Positions 47,231 through 58,103 of a stretch of DNA of 64,000 nucleotides are shown here, one piece after another. A model generated the notes under the pieces. The model had not been told where the DNA came from and did no database searches. It worked only from the letters and a program-made list of their open reading frames with translations. Origin of the DNA: Chitinophagaceae bacterium. Lineage in GTDB: Bacteria > Bacteroidota > Bacteroidia > Chitinophagales > Chitinophagaceae. Numbering within the stretch: position 1 is the first letter of the stretch; the number at the start of each line of letters is the position of its first letter. Location: assembly GCA_022841365.1 (NCBI GenBank), contig JALHRP010000005.1:1-64000 (forward strand). Direction: 5' to 3'. Both the position numbers and the translations under genes were made by a program.

Positions 47231-48829
47231 ATGGACTGTACAGCACAAACTCTTTCTTATCAACAAACCGGCGCTTTTTCTAACATTGTATTGGATTATC
47301 TGAACAATGCGCCGCAACTGCGTTCGTTCTATTCTCATCGTCCCGATCTGGAAGGAATTCAAAAAGCTATTGCTGAACGAAAAACTTTTTCAACCAACAG
47401 GAAAGTACTGGTTGATCAGTTAAAGAAACAATACAGTGAGGTTGATGTTACAAATGCGGTCAAAAAAAACATTGACTTGCTGTTACAGGATAATGCCTTC
47501 ACCATCACCACCGCACATCAGCCCAATTTATTTACCGGTCCGCTTTATTTTATTTATAAAATTCTCCATGCTGTTAAACTCGCCAATGAAATGAAGCAAC
47601 AATTACCTGCATATGAGTTTGTTCCTGTTTATTACATGGGTAGTGAAGATGCAGATTTTGAAGAGTTGAGTTATTCTGTGGTGAATGGAGTAAAATATCA
47701 ATGGGCAACACAACAGAACGGTGCTTTTGGTAAAATGCTGATTGATAAAAACATTACGCAGCTCATTAATGACATCAGCGGACAGTTATTAGTGCAGCCA
47801 CACGGTAAAGAAATTGTTGATGCCTTGCGTAATTGCTATAAAGAAAAAACCAGCATACAGGATGCAACCTTTGCTTTTGTACATTTTCTTTTTGCGGAGT
47901 ATGGATTGATTGTGCTGATTGCTGATGCCAAAGAATTAAAACAGGAAATGATTCCTGTGTTTGAAGATGAACTGGTAAACCGAAGCTCATCAAAGCAGGT
48001 GCAGCAAACCATTACAGCGCTTGAACAGCATTACAAAGTACAGGCAGGCGGCAGAGAAATCAATTTATTTTATTTTGATGAAGATCTGCGTGAACGGATA
48101 GAAGCAGATGGGGATGGATTTGCGGTTGCTAATACAACCATCCGATTTACAAAAGAAGAAATACTGAAGGAAGTAAAGGAACATCCGGAACGTTTCAGTC
48201 CTAATGTGATACTTCGTGGATTATATCAGGAAAGTATTTTACCCAACATCGCTTTTATTGGCGGTGGGGGAGAGCTGGCTTACTGGCTGGAGTTAAAAAA
48301 TGTATTTACGCATCATACAGTTCCTTTCCCTGTTTTAGTTTTACGTAATTCGTTTTTATTAACGCAACAGCAGTTGAATGAAAAAATCATTAAACTTGGA
48401 TTTACGATTGCTGATTTCTTTTTAACCGAACTGGAATTGATGAACAGGTTTGTAAAAAGAGAAACAGCAAATAAAGTAGAATTAAACGGAAGCTTTACGC
48501 AGGCAGAACATTTATATGAAACACTGAAGCAACAGGCAGCTGCTATTGATGTTACATTGTCGCAACATGTAGAGGCGCTTAAAACAAAAGCACTGTACCG
48601 CTTGCAGGAACTGGAAAAGAAATTACTCCGTGCAGAAAAACGAAAGTTTGAAGAACAGCAAAATCAAATTCAACAAATCAGGCAAAACCTGTTCCCCGGT
48701 AATGGTTTACAGGAACGGAAAGAAAGTATGCTCGGCTTTTATGCAAAATATGGGAAGGAGATGATTACTGAGTTGTATAAACACTCACCTTCACTGGAGC
48801 AGGAGTTTGTGGTGATGAGTATAAAATAA
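47231..48829 (+). CDS. bshC: Bacillithiol biosynthesis cysteine-adding enzyme BshC
   Basis: TTAHQPNLFTGPLYFIYKILHAVKLAN, PVYYMGSEDADFEEL; ATG at 47231. Confidence 0.9.
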   Translation: MDCTAQTLSYQQTGAFSNIVLDYLNNAPQLRSFYSHRPDLEGIQKAIAERKTFSTNRKVLVDQLKKQYSEVDVTNAVKKNIDLLLQDNAFTITTAHQPNLFTGPLYFIYKILHAVKLANEMKQQLPAYEFVPVYYMGSEDADFEELSYSVVNGVKYQWATQQNGAFGKMLIDKNITQLINDISGQLLVQPHGKEIVDALRNCYKEKTSIQDATFAFVHFLFAEYGLIVLIADAKELKQEMIPVFEDELVNRSSSKQVQQTITALEQHYKVQAGGREINLFYFDEDLRERIEADGDGFAVANTTIRFTKEEILKEVKEHPERFSPNVILRGLYQESILPNIAFIGGGGELAYWLELKNVFTHHTVPFPVLVLRNSFLLTQQQLNEKIIKLGFTIADFFLTELELMNRFVKRETANKVELNGSFTQAEHLYETLKQQAAAIDVTLSQHVEALKTKALYRLQELEKKLLRAEKRKFEEQQNQIQQIRQNLFPGNGLQERKESMLGFYAKYGKEMITELYKHSPSLEQEFVVMSIK

Positions 48830-48846
48830 GAACTGTGTTAAGCAAA

Positions 48847-49350
48847 TCAATCAAACTTATTTTCCCAACCTTCACTTTTCAGTTTGTCAACCTTCGCAAT
48901 CACTTCATCTTTCATATTATTTTTATAAGCTGCTACTTTCTGAGAAATGGCTTCATCAAAGGTGCCGATAATTTCTGCAGCAAGAATGCCCGCATTTTTC
49001 CCTGCATTTAATGCAACTGTTGCAACAGGCACACCGTTGGGCATCTGTAAAATAGAAAGAATGCTGTCCCATCCGTCAATTGAGTTGGAAGATTTTACAG
49101 GAACACCAATAACAGGTAACGATGTAATACTTGCAACCATGCCCGGCAAATGTGCAGCACCACCAGCGCCTGCAATAATTACTTTCAATCCTCTTTCTTT
49201 AGCAGTTTGTGCATAATCCAGCATCCGTTGCGGAGTTCTGTGTGCAGATACAACCGTAAGCTCATAGCTGACTCCGAATTCTTTTAATACATCTGCAGCA
49301 GGCTGCATAACAGGTAAATCGCTGTCGCTGCCCATGATAATTCCGACCAT
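48847..49350 (-). CDS. purE: 5-(carboxyamino)imidazole ribonucleotide mutase PurE
   Basis: [55 protein letters not shown]; start may be at 49350 or 49383. Confidence 0.93.
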   Translation of the reverse strand: MVGIIMGSDSDLPVMQPAADVLKEFGVSYELTVVSAHRTPQRMLDYAQTAKERGLKVIIAGAGGAAHLPGMVASITSLPVIGVPVKSSNSIDGWDSILSILQMPNGVPVATVALNAGKNAGILAAEIIGTFDEAISQKVAAYKNNMKDEVIAKVDKLKSEGWENKFD

Positions 49351-49354
49351 AATC

Positions 49355-49380
49355 GTTTGTAGTTTGTGGTTTGTAGTTGC
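49355..49380. repeat. Inverted repeat, left copy
   Basis: GTTTGTAGTTTGTGGTTTGTAGTTGC, inverted relative to 49800-49829. Confidence 0.75.
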
Positions 49381-49382
49381 CA

Positions 49383-49781
49383 TTACAGTCTGTCTTTAAA
49401 TTTTTGACCTTTTACTTTTGCTTGATTTAAGTAAGCTATAAATGTTGTTGTCATCTTTGTGATTTCATCTGCTCTGTCGTAAAGATGTTGAAATTTTTCT
49501 TCTGAAAGATAATTTCTATCATGGGCTCTGTATAATTGTGATTTTACTTCACCTGCTGAGCCTTTTGAATAAGAAAGAAAGTTGATGAATTCTAATTTGC
49601 TGCTTCGTTCAAACCCTTCTGCAATATTATCCATGATTGAACCGCTTGCAGCATTTATCTGATCTATTAATTTGTAGTCTTTTTTAAATCCCCCTTCTTC
49701 AATATATAGAAAAATGTCTTTTGACAGACTTCTTGCTTTTTGCCACATGTCCAGCTCTTCAAACTTGGTGATGGTAGCCAT
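49383..49781 (-). CDS. Four-helix bundle protein (S23 rRNA-IVS-protein-like)
   Basis: [18 protein letters not shown]...[40 protein letters not shown]. Confidence 0.9.
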   Translation of the reverse strand: MATITKFEELDMWQKARSLSKDIFLYIEEGGFKKDYKLIDQINAASGSIMDNIAEGFERSSKLEFINFLSYSKGSAGEVKSQLYRAHDRNYLSEEKFQHLYDRADEITKMTTTFIAYLNQAKVKGQKFKDRL

Positions 49782-49799
49782 AGTAGTTTAGGTTTGCCC

Positions 49800-49829
49800 A
49801 AAACTACAAACTATAAACTACAAACTAAA
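49800..49829. repeat. Inverted repeat, right copy
   Basis: AAAACTACAAACTATAAACTACAAACTAAAG. Confidence 0.75.
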
Positions 49830-51137
49830 GCCTCCTCAAATCACCTGCAAGCAATTTCATTTCAGCTTCAGCAAGCTTGGCCATGTACAATGCGTTGATG
49901 TAACGTGTTTGTCCGTTAATATAATCAATCTGCACCTGCCGTAATTCAATGGATGTAATTGCAAGCTTACGGAAACGCTCAGTTGCAATTACATTATTTT
50001 CCTGTATCAGCAGCAATGTACTTTTTTCAAGATCAACCAGATTAACTGCATTTTGAAAATTATAATAAGCATTCACCAGACTGGTGTTCACCTGATTTTT
50101 TAAACGATCAATTACTACCTGTTGATTTTTGATATTGATATCTGCCACTTTTTCCTGCCGTTTAATATTACCTCCCTGAAAAATAGGAATCGCTACGCCG
50201 ATATTTCCGTTGGGCCCCAGATTGCGGTTAAACAATGTAAAACCCGCATCGTTCCTGCTTTGTGCCAGGTTAAAATTTCCATTTAATGTAACAGAAGGTA
50301 AACGTTGGGAAATGACTTCCCGTTTCTGTTGCACCAGCACCGAAAGATTACTCTGAGCCATCAGCAAATCATAATTATCTGTTTGTGCTTTTTGCTGAAG
50401 TGATGCAAAGTTTACAGTTGCATCTGTAGTAATAGCTTCCTGCACATCAAATGCAGTTTCAGGTGTACGTGCAAGAATGAAATTGAAATTTGATTTTGCA
50501 ACACGGATATTGTTTTCTATCACCAGCAGATTTCCCTTTTGCTGATTCAGATCAACCTGTGCCTGCAGCAAATCTGTTTTGGGTGCAGTGCCAATGGTAA
50601 AGCGGCTCTCTGCAATTTGTTTCCGTTCTTCAAAAAACAAAATGGTTTCCTGCAATGCTTTCTTTTGCTGATTGAGTTGTACAATTTGATAATAAGCAGC
50701 AATTACATCAAACACCGTTGCATTTAACTGTCTGCGAAAACTGAGTTCACCCAACAGTTCCAGTTCCTCCAGTCTTTTTTTGTAGCAAACATCCGCATGC
50801 CATCAAACACACGCCAGCTTACTGCAAAACCTGCATTGATGTTGCGGAGAACAGCACCGTTACGTTTAATAGTGGTACCGTTTGCCAGTTGCTGCTCCAG
50901 ATTGTTGGATGCTATACCGGCTGTTGAATTGAGATTGATATTGGGCCATAGCCCTGCTGTGCCCCAGTTGTTATTGATTTGACCGATCTGTTTACTGTTC
51001 TTTTCAATCACCACATCAAAATTCTTTTCCAAAGCAATTTGAATTGCTTCTTCCAAAGTAAGCCTGGTGGTTGTTTGTGCAAACGCTATGATATTAATCA
51101 GACAGCTTAGTAATAACAGTTTCAGTTTCTTCTTCAT
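49825..51137 (-). pseudogene. TolC-family outer-membrane efflux protein, split into two frames (ORFs 50724-51137 and 49825-50754)
   Basis: N-terminal ORF ends GMRMFATKKDW; -1 frame continues as ..TKKRLEELELLGELSFRRQLNATVFDVIAAYYQ; the switch is at the T7 (A7 on minus) run 50775-50781. Confidence 0.8.
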
Positions 51138-54100
51138 GTACTTTAATTTTTTTGGATGACAGGTACGAATACATCGCAGGAATTACAAAAAGTGTAAGCA
51201 CCAGCGAAAACATAATTCCACCTACAATCACAACACCTAAGGGTATACGGCTGGTTGATGCAGCACCTAACGACAATGCAAGAGGTAATGCACCAAGGCT
51301 CATGGCTAAACTCGTCATCAAAATAGGACGCAAACGCATAGTGGCTGCTTCAATCACTGCAGGTTTTTTTAACATACCTGCATGTTTCTTTTGATTGGCA
51401 AATTCTACAATCAAAATACCATTCTTGGTTACAAGACCAATGAGCATAATCATACCAATCTGTGAAAAGATATTGATCGTCTGGTCGAACAACCATAGTG
51501 AAAATACAGCACCTGCTATCGCTAATGGTACAGTAAACATGATCACTAACGGATCAATGAAACTTTCAAACTGTGCTGCAAGAACTAAAAAGATGAGAAT
51601 TAAAGCCAGACCAAAAGCAAAAAATGTATTGCCGCTGCTTTCTGCAAAATCTCTGGAGTTACCGGAGAGTGCTGTGTTAAACGATTCATCCAGTAATTTA
51701 TCTGCAATAGCATTCATAGCTTCTATCCCGTCTCCAATCGTTTTACCGGGAGCTAAACCTGCACTGATGGTAGCCGATTTGTAACGGTTAAAATGATACA
51801 GCGTTGGCGGAGTAGTTTCTTCTGTAAAGCTTACAAACTGATCAATGGAAATCATTTGCCCAGCTGCATTACGGATGAATAAATTTTTAAGATCGGTAGG
51901 TGCATCTCTGTCATCACGCAACACCTGCCCAACCACTTGATATTGTTTTCCGTCTTTAATGAAATAACCAAGCCTTCGGTTACTTAAAGAGAGCTGCAGC
52001 ATTTCAGAAATATCGGTTACACTTACACCCAGCTCACTTGCTTTTAAACGATCAATATTTAAACGCAATTCCGGCTTATTAAATTTCAGATCAGCATCAA
52101 CACCTGCAAACACCGGATTCTTTTGCGCTTCTTCTAAAAACTTTGGAAGCAGTTCTTTCAGCTTATCAAAATTATTATTCTGCAACACAAACTGAACGGG
52201 CAAACCTCCACGTCTGTTTACTGAAATGGTTTGTTCCTGTATGGCAAAAGCTCTTCCTTCATTAAACTTGGGCAAGTTGCGTGTAATTACATCAACAATC
52301 TGTTGTTGAGAACGGTCTCTTTCATTTGGTGGAGTTAACAGACAACGAACAAAACCACTGTTTACTGATCCTGATCCTGTAAAGCCGGGAGCTGTTACTG
52401 AGATGAGTACTTTGGTTTCTGGTACACTGTCCTGTACAAGTTTGACTAATTTGTCAATGTACTTGTCCATTGCATCATAACTGGTTCCTTCGGGTGCACT
52501 TACCTGTAAGCGAAACTGGCTGCGGTCTTCCATTGGTGCCAGCTCACTTTGTAAATTGCCGCCAATAAAATAAATCATTGCAAAACAAACACCGAGAATA
52601 ATAAATGAAACCCATCTGGCTTTCATAAAACCACGAAGTAAACGGTTGTAACCATTTTCCATTCCGGTAAAGAAGGGTTCCGTAACTCTGTAAAACCAAC
52701 CATGTGAATGCCCACCCTTTCGTGTGAGATACACGTTAAGAACAGGAGTTAACGTAAGCGATACAAAAGCAGAGATCAACACCGCACCTGCCACTACAAT
52801 ACCAAACTCACGGAACAAGCGGCCTACAAATCCTTCTAAGAAAATGATTGGTAAGAAAACCACTGCCAGTGTAATGGATGTTGCAATTACAGCAAAGTAA
52901 ATTTCTTTAGAACCTTCACGGGCAGCTTTGTATTTATCCATGCCCTGTTCCATTTTCTTAAAAATATTTTCAGTAACTACAATACCATCATCCACCACCA
53001 AACCTGTAGCCAGTACGATGGCCAGCAATGTAAGTACGTTAATGGTAAAGCCAGAGAGGTACATGATAAAGAATGCACCAATTAATGAAACCGGTATATC
53101 TATTAATGGTCTGATGGCGACAAGCCAGTCACGGAAGAATAAGAAGATGATAAGTACAACTAATCCAAACGCAAGTACAAGCGTTTCCTGTACTTCAGAA
53201 ATAGATTTACGTACAAACTGTGTTTGATCTAAACCAATATCCAGTTTAATATCTGCCGGTACTTCTTTTTTAATTTGCTCATAGCGTTTGTAAAACTCGT
53301 CGGCTATGGCAATATAGTTACTGCCCGGTTGCGGTACAATGGCTAATGCAATCATGGGAATGCCACCTTCTTTCAACACACTTTCTTCATTCTCCGGTCC
53401 GAGAATGGCATAACCAATATCGCTGAGTTTAATATCACGGCCACCAATGTTTTTAATGATGAGGTTGTTGAAATCTTCTTCTGTATTTAACCGTCCGAAT
53501 GTTCGTACAGTGAGCTCTGTATTATCTCCTGAAATTTTTCCTGAAGGCAGTTCAATATTTTCACGAAGCAGTGCTGTTTGTACATCTTTTGCTGTTAAGT
53601 TATAGGCCAATAGTTTTTCCGGTTGAAACCAGATACGCATGGCATATTTTTTTTCGCCCCAGATGTTTACCGTACTAACGCCGGGAATGGTTTGTATCCG
53701 CTCCAGCAAATTATTGGTTGCATATTCAGTTACCTGTAAGGGATTGCGGCTTTCACTCTGGATCGTCATTGAAAGAATCGGATCACTGCTGGCATCGGCT
53801 TTGGTAACAACAGGCGGTGCATCCAGATCGGAAGGAAGTGAACGCACTGTTTGTGATACTTTATCCCGCACATCATTGGCCGCTTCTTCTAAATTAAAAC
53901 CCAGTTCAAATTCAACATTAATATTGCTGCTGCCCTGACTGCTGCTGCTGGTAATATTTTTTACACCTGCAATACCGTTGATTGATTTTTCTAACGGCTC
54001 GGTTATCTGCGATTCAATTACATCGGCGTTGGCACCGGGGTACGATGTACGAACGCTGATATTGGGGGGATCAATGGCAGGATAATCTCTGATACCTAAA

Positions 54101-54192
54101 AAACGAAAACCAATGACTCCAAACAATATAATGAGGATGTTCATTACAATTGCCAGAACAGGTCGTTTCAAACTCAGTTCGCTGATCGTCAT
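51094..54192 (-). CDS. RND efflux transporter permease (AcrB-like)
   Basis: MTISELSLKRPVLAIVMNILIILFGVIGF; ~1030 aa with typical RND repeats. Confidence 0.96.
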   Translation of the reverse strand: MTISELSLKRPVLAIVMNILIILFGVIGFRFLGIRDYPAIDPPNISVRTSYPGANADVIESQITEPLEKSINGIAGVKNITSSSSQGSSNINVEFELGFNLEEAANDVRDKVSQTVRSLPSDLDAPPVVTKADASSDPILSMTIQSESRNPLQVTEYATNNLLERIQTIPGVSTVNIWGEKKYAMRIWFQPEKLLAYNLTAKDVQTALLRENIELPSGKISGDNTELTVRTFGRLNTEEDFNNLIIKNIGGRDIKLSDIGYAILGPENEESVLKEGGIPMIALAIVPQPGSNYIAIADEFYKRYEQIKKEVPADIKLDIGLDQTQFVRKSISEVQETLVLAFGLVVLIIFLFFRDWLVAIRPLIDIPVSLIGAFFIMYLSGFTINVLTLLAIVLATGLVVDDGIVVTENIFKKMEQGMDKYKAAREGSKEIYFAVIATSITLAVVFLPIIFLEGFVGRLFREFGIVVAGAVLISAFVSLTLTPVLNVYLTRKGGHSHGWFYRVTEPFFTGMENGYNRLLRGFMKARWVSFIILGVCFAMIYFIGGNLQSELAPMEDRSQFRLQVSAPEGTSYDAMDKYIDKLVKLVQDSVPETKVLISVTAPGFTGSGSVNSGFVRCLLTPPNERDRSQQQIVDVITRNLPKFNEGRAFAIQEQTISVNRRGGLPVQFVLQNNNFDKLKELLPKFLEEAQKNPVFAGVDADLKFNKPELRLNIDRLKASELGVSVTDISEMLQLSLSNRRLGYFIKDGKQYQVVGQVLRDDRDAPTDLKNLFIRNAAGQMISIDQFVSFTEETTPPTLYHFNRYKSATISAGLAPGKTIGDGIEAMNAIADKLLDESFNTALSGNSRDFAESSGNTFFAFGLALILIFLVLAAQFESFIDPLVIMFTVPLAIAGAVFSLWLFDQTINIFSQIGMIMLIGLVTKNGILIVEFANQKKHAGMLKKPAVIEAATMRLRPILMTSLAMSLGALPLALSLGAASTSRIPLGVVIVGGIMFSLVLTLFVIPAMYSYLSSKKIKVHEEETETVITKLSD

Positions 54193-54194
54193 AA

Positions 54195-55241
54195 CTAGTT
54201 CACTTTTGAAAGTTTGATTTTAGCGTCGGGTCTTAAGCCAAGCAATCCCGTTGTAACGATGGTATCTCCCGGTTTAACACCACTGATGATTTCAATGTTG
54301 GCCGAATCACGGATGCCGGTTTGTACATCAGTAAATTTGGCAACGCCGTCTTTATACAAGATGAGTTTTTTACCTCTTGCCTGTGGCAGTACAGCTTGTG
54401 ATGGTACAAGAATGGCCGCATCGTTACGGGCAAAATCCATATCTACTTTTGCAAAACCACCTGCAACAAGCGATGCATTACTTTGCTGAACAATACAACG
54501 CACATTCATGCCTCGTGTGGTTTCACTAACGGTAGATTCTGTTGCATACACTTTTGCAAGAAACTTTTTTGTACTTCCATCTGTAGAGAAAGAAATCATT
54601 TGCCCCAACTTCATCTTCGATGCATATTTTTCCGGTACACTGAACTGCAGTTTGAGAGTGTTTACCTGACGAATGTTACAGATGATGGTTGCAGGAGTAA
54701 TGTAAGCACCTGTAGAAATATTTCTGAAACCAATGCGGCCGTTAAACGGTGCACGGATTTCTGTTTTGGAAATATTTGTTTTGAGCAGGTCAATATCTGC
54801 TTTGATATTGCTCACCTGCAAAAAGCTGAGATCATAATCCTGCTGACTGATACCATTTATCTTCAGCAACTCTTTGTTACGTTCTTCAGTTTTTTCAGCA
54901 ATTTGTAACTGCACCTGCAGTTTTTTCAGTTGGGCCTGCAGATCCCCATCAAACAATTTTACCAGCAATGATCCTTTGTTTACAGAAGCACCTTCGTTGA
55001 TGTACAAACCAACTACACGGCCGCTTACTTCGGTATGTATTTCGGTTTCTTCCATGGGCAGTAAAGAGCCGGGTAATTGTAATGGTTCACTCACCGATCC
55101 TGTTTTAACAACATAACCAACTACAACCATAGGGCCTTGTTGTCTCTGGCCGCCTGCAGCAGCGGGTGCGGCATTTTTTTTCTCTTTGCAGCTTACAGCC
55201 GTTAGAATGGCCGCAAGTGCGATCAATTGTATACTTCTCAT
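54195..55241 (-). CDS. RND efflux periplasmic adaptor subunit
   Basis: ETEIHTEVSGRVVGLYINEGASVNKGSLLVKLFDGDL; TEIRAPFNGRIGFRNIS. Confidence 0.95.
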   Translation of the reverse strand: MRSIQLIALAAILTAVSCKEKKNAAPAAAGGQRQQGPMVVVGYVVKTGSVSEPLQLPGSLLPMEETEIHTEVSGRVVGLYINEGASVNKGSLLVKLFDGDLQAQLKKLQVQLQIAEKTEERNKELLKINGISQQDYDLSFLQVSNIKADIDLLKTNISKTEIRAPFNGRIGFRNISTGAYITPATIICNIRQVNTLKLQFSVPEKYASKMKLGQMISFSTDGSTKKFLAKVYATESTVSETTRGMNVRCIVQQSNASLVAGGFAKVDMDFARNDAAILVPSQAVLPQARGKKLILYKDGVAKFTDVQTGIRDSANIEIISGVKPGDTIVTTGLLGLRPDAKIKLSKVN

Positions 55242-55378
55242 GTGATAATAGATGTGCTAAAGTTAAGCAATGAACATTTTGCTCTTATTGTCAATGGATG
55301 AGTGGTAATGCATCATGTACACTTGTATTGCACATCAAACACATATCAGCCTTAGTTGGTTTTATACAGGCAGGAAAA

Positions 55379-56518
55379 TCAGCTGGATTTTACTTTTAAA
55401 AACTGCTTAATACGATTGGCTTTGTACGTTAGTTCGCTCCTGTCTTTTCCAATAACGGTGATATGCCCCATTTTGCGGCCGGGTTTCGTTTGCGCCTTGC
55501 CGTAAAGGTGTACAAAAACATGTTCCATTTTTAAAACTTCTTCCAGCCCTTCATAATGTACCGGACCGCTGAAACCGGTTTCACCCACAAGATTCAGAAG
55601 TACAGATGGTAAAATGGCATCGGTGCATCCCAAAGGGTAGCCCAGCATAATACGCCAAAGCATATCAAACTGAGAAGAATAGTTACCCTCAATACTGTGA
55701 TGCCCGCTGTTGTGCACTCTCGGAGCAGTTTCGTTTACCAGCACATTCCCGTTTTTATCAACAAACAGTTCAACAGCAAACAAGCCGGGCGAATTGAATT
55801 TGCGAACCAGTTCCATGGCAATAGCTTCTGTTTTCCACAACGTTTTTTCAGGTAGTTGAGCAGGGGATATCTGGTAGTCGAGTAAATTTAAGTGCGGATC
55901 AAATACCATTTCTGCAGGAGGATACATGGTGGTATCTCCGTTTTGTGCCACTGCAACAATTACAGCAATTTCTGTGCGGATGTCAACCAGTTTTTCCAAC
56001 ACGCCGGGTTCGTTAAACCCCTTTGCAAGATCGGCTTCTGTTCTGATCAGTTCAACCCCTTTTCCATCATAACCACCAACTCCCAGTTTATGTGCAGCGG
56101 GTAAAAAAGACAATTGCTTTTCAAGATCATTTTTGTTTTGAGTAATAACAAAATCTGCAGTGGGGATCCGGTGCTGCTGATAAAATTTTTTCTGTTCAAT
56201 TTTATTGTTGATGATACGAAGTGCAGATGGTTTTGGAAATATCTTTACACCTTCAGCTTCTAATTTTTCAAGTGCATCAATATTTACACGTTCAATTTCG
56301 ATGGTTAATGCATCAAGACCTTTTCCGAAATTGTAAACAGTTTCAAAATCTGTAATGTCGCCTTTTGTAAAATGATGACAGAGATGTGCTGCAGGGCAAT
56401 GCTCATCGTTTTCAAGTACAAATGTTTCAACCGGATAGTTAGCAGCTGCCTGTAATAACATACGGCCTAATTGTCCGCCGCCCAGGATGCCAATGTGGGG
56501 TGTAGTCGAAGAATGCAT
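55379..56518 (-). CDS. purK: 5-(carboxyamino)imidazole ribonucleotide synthase PurK
   Basis: IGILGGGQLGRMLLQAA; VNETAPRVHNSGHHSIE. Confidence 0.95.
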   Translation of the reverse strand: MHSSTTPHIGILGGGQLGRMLLQAAANYPVETFVLENDEHCPAAHLCHHFTKGDITDFETVYNFGKGLDALTIEIERVNIDALEKLEAEGVKIFPKPSALRIINNKIEQKKFYQQHRIPTADFVITQNKNDLEKQLSFLPAAHKLGVGGYDGKGVELIRTEADLAKGFNEPGVLEKLVDIRTEIAVIVAVAQNGDTTMYPPAEMVFDPHLNLLDYQISPAQLPEKTLWKTEAIAMELVRKFNSPGLFAVELFVDKNGNVLVNETAPRVHNSGHHSIEGNYSSQFDMLWRIMLGYPLGCTDAILPSVLLNLVGETGFSGPVHYEGLEEVLKMEHVFVHLYGKAQTKPGRKMGHITVIGKDRSELTYKANRIKQFLKVKSS

Positions 56519-56796
56519 GGGGCAAAGATAAGGGGAGGAGGCCTGACGCTGAACCGCCCCTTCGACTCCCGTAATAGACGGGACAGGTTCGCTCAGGGTC
56601 TTTCCTCACGTTCATATAAATAATTACCTTTGCTCTATGCATCCCGATTATGCCAGTAAACGCTTCAACGATAAACGCAGCAATTATTGTTTGCTGATGG
56701 AAGTATTGGCCATTGACTCTATCTGATTGTTTGAGAAAGGTTCATTCTGCTGAACCGGTTTTTGTTTCACTTTTATTGAATAAAAAAATAACAATC

Positions 56797-57927
56797 ATGT
56801 CAACCATAGCAGTTAACAGAAAAGAAGCTGTACAAAACGATTTTCTTCCACTTCACGGAACAGATTATGTAGAATTTTATGTAGGTAATGCCAAACAGGC
56901 GGCACATTATTATATTTCTGCTTTTGGTTTTCAGCCATTGGCATATGCGGGCCCCGAAACAGGAATGAAAGAGATCGCCAGTTATGCTGTGCGTCAAAAT
57001 AAATTAACGATTGTATTAACCACACCGCTTCGTTCAGGAAATGAAATGGCCGATCATATTTATAAACACGGCGACGGAGTAAAAGTGTTGGCTTTAAAAG
57101 TAGATGATGCAAAGAGTGCATTTACTGAAACAACGATCCGTGGAGCAAGGCCATTCAAAGAAGCAACTGTTCTATCAGATGCAGATGGCGAAGTAATCAT
57201 CAGCGGTATTCACACTTATGGAGATACCGTTCATTTGTTTGTTGAACGGAAAAATTACAAGGGCGTATTTCTGCCCGGTTATCGTGCATGGAGCAATCCA
57301 TATTTTAAAGTGGAAGAAACGGGATTGCAGTATGTAGATCATTGTGTAGGCAATGTAGGATGGAACCAGATGAACCCATGGGTACAGTTTTACGAAAACG
57401 TAATGGGCTTCCGCAATATTTTAACGTTTGATGACAACGATATTTCAACAGAATATTCTGCTTTAATGAGTAAAGTCATGAGCAATGGAAATGGCTATGT
57501 AAAATTTCCCATTAATGAACCTGCCGAAGGAAAGAAAAAATCGCAGGTAGAAGAATATCTGGATTATTATAACGGCGAAGGTGTGCAGCATGTGGCAATG
57601 GCTACCAATAACATTGTTGAAACAGTAATGGCCCTGCGGAGCAGAGGGGTAGAATTTCTGCAGGTACCCACTTCTTATTATGATGATTTGTTAGACCGTG
57701 TGGGGCATATTGATGAAGACCTGGAACCGTTGAAAGAACTGGGGATTTTGGTAGACAGAGATGAGGAAGGTTATTTACTGCAAATTTTTACAAAGCCGGT
57801 TGAAGATCGTCCTACTTTATTTTTCGAAATCATACAGCGAAAAGGAGCACAGAGTTTTGGCAAAGGCAATTTCAAAGCCCTGTTCGAAGCCATCGAACGG
57901 GAGCAGGAAGCCAGAGGTAATCTGTAA
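56797..57927 (+). CDS. hpd: 4-hydroxyphenylpyruvate dioxygenase
   Basis: DYVEFYVGNAKQAAHYYISAFGF; YVDHCVGNV; VQHVAMATNNI; LLQIFTKPVEDRPTLFFEIIQRKG. Confidence 0.96.
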   Translation: MSTIAVNRKEAVQNDFLPLHGTDYVEFYVGNAKQAAHYYISAFGFQPLAYAGPETGMKEIASYAVRQNKLTIVLTTPLRSGNEMADHIYKHGDGVKVLALKVDDAKSAFTETTIRGARPFKEATVLSDADGEVIISGIHTYGDTVHLFVERKNYKGVFLPGYRAWSNPYFKVEETGLQYVDHCVGNVGWNQMNPWVQFYENVMGFRNILTFDDNDISTEYSALMSKVMSNGNGYVKFPINEPAEGKKKSQVEEYLDYYNGEGVQHVAMATNNIVETVMALRSRGVEFLQVPTSYYDDLLDRVGHIDEDLEPLKELGILVDRDEEGYLLQIFTKPVEDRPTLFFEIIQRKGAQSFGKGNFKALFEAIEREQEARGNL

Positions 57928-57929
57928 AA

Positions 57930-57958
57930 ATACGGGGCAGTTTTACTGCCCCTTTTTC
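57930..57958 (+). terminator. Rho-independent terminator after hpd
   Basis: GGGGCAGttttaCTGCCCCTTTTT. Confidence 0.85.
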
Positions 57959-58103
57959 ATGTATTAAATCTTCCTCATTTCAGCCGCAACAACTTCGTTT
58001 TGAACCGGTTCAACGAATGATCTTCCTCTTACGGCTCATTTCGTTTAATTTTATCAACATTTTGAAATATTTTTGAACCGGCATCGTTCATTAAAAATCC
58101 AGT

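Noticed and set aside
48847-56518. purE and purK separated by an RND operon as a novel functional link
   Set aside because: More simply explained by gene insertion or rearrangement; no evidence of functional coupling.
56568-56582. CCCGTaatagACGGG hairpin after purK
   Set aside because: Looks like a common intergenic repeat; no specific function can be argued.
56637-56727. 29-aa ORF (MHPDYASKRFNDKRSNYCLLMEVLAIDSI) between purK and hpd
   Set aside because: Too short and no recognisable family; could be a gene remnant but cannot be supported.
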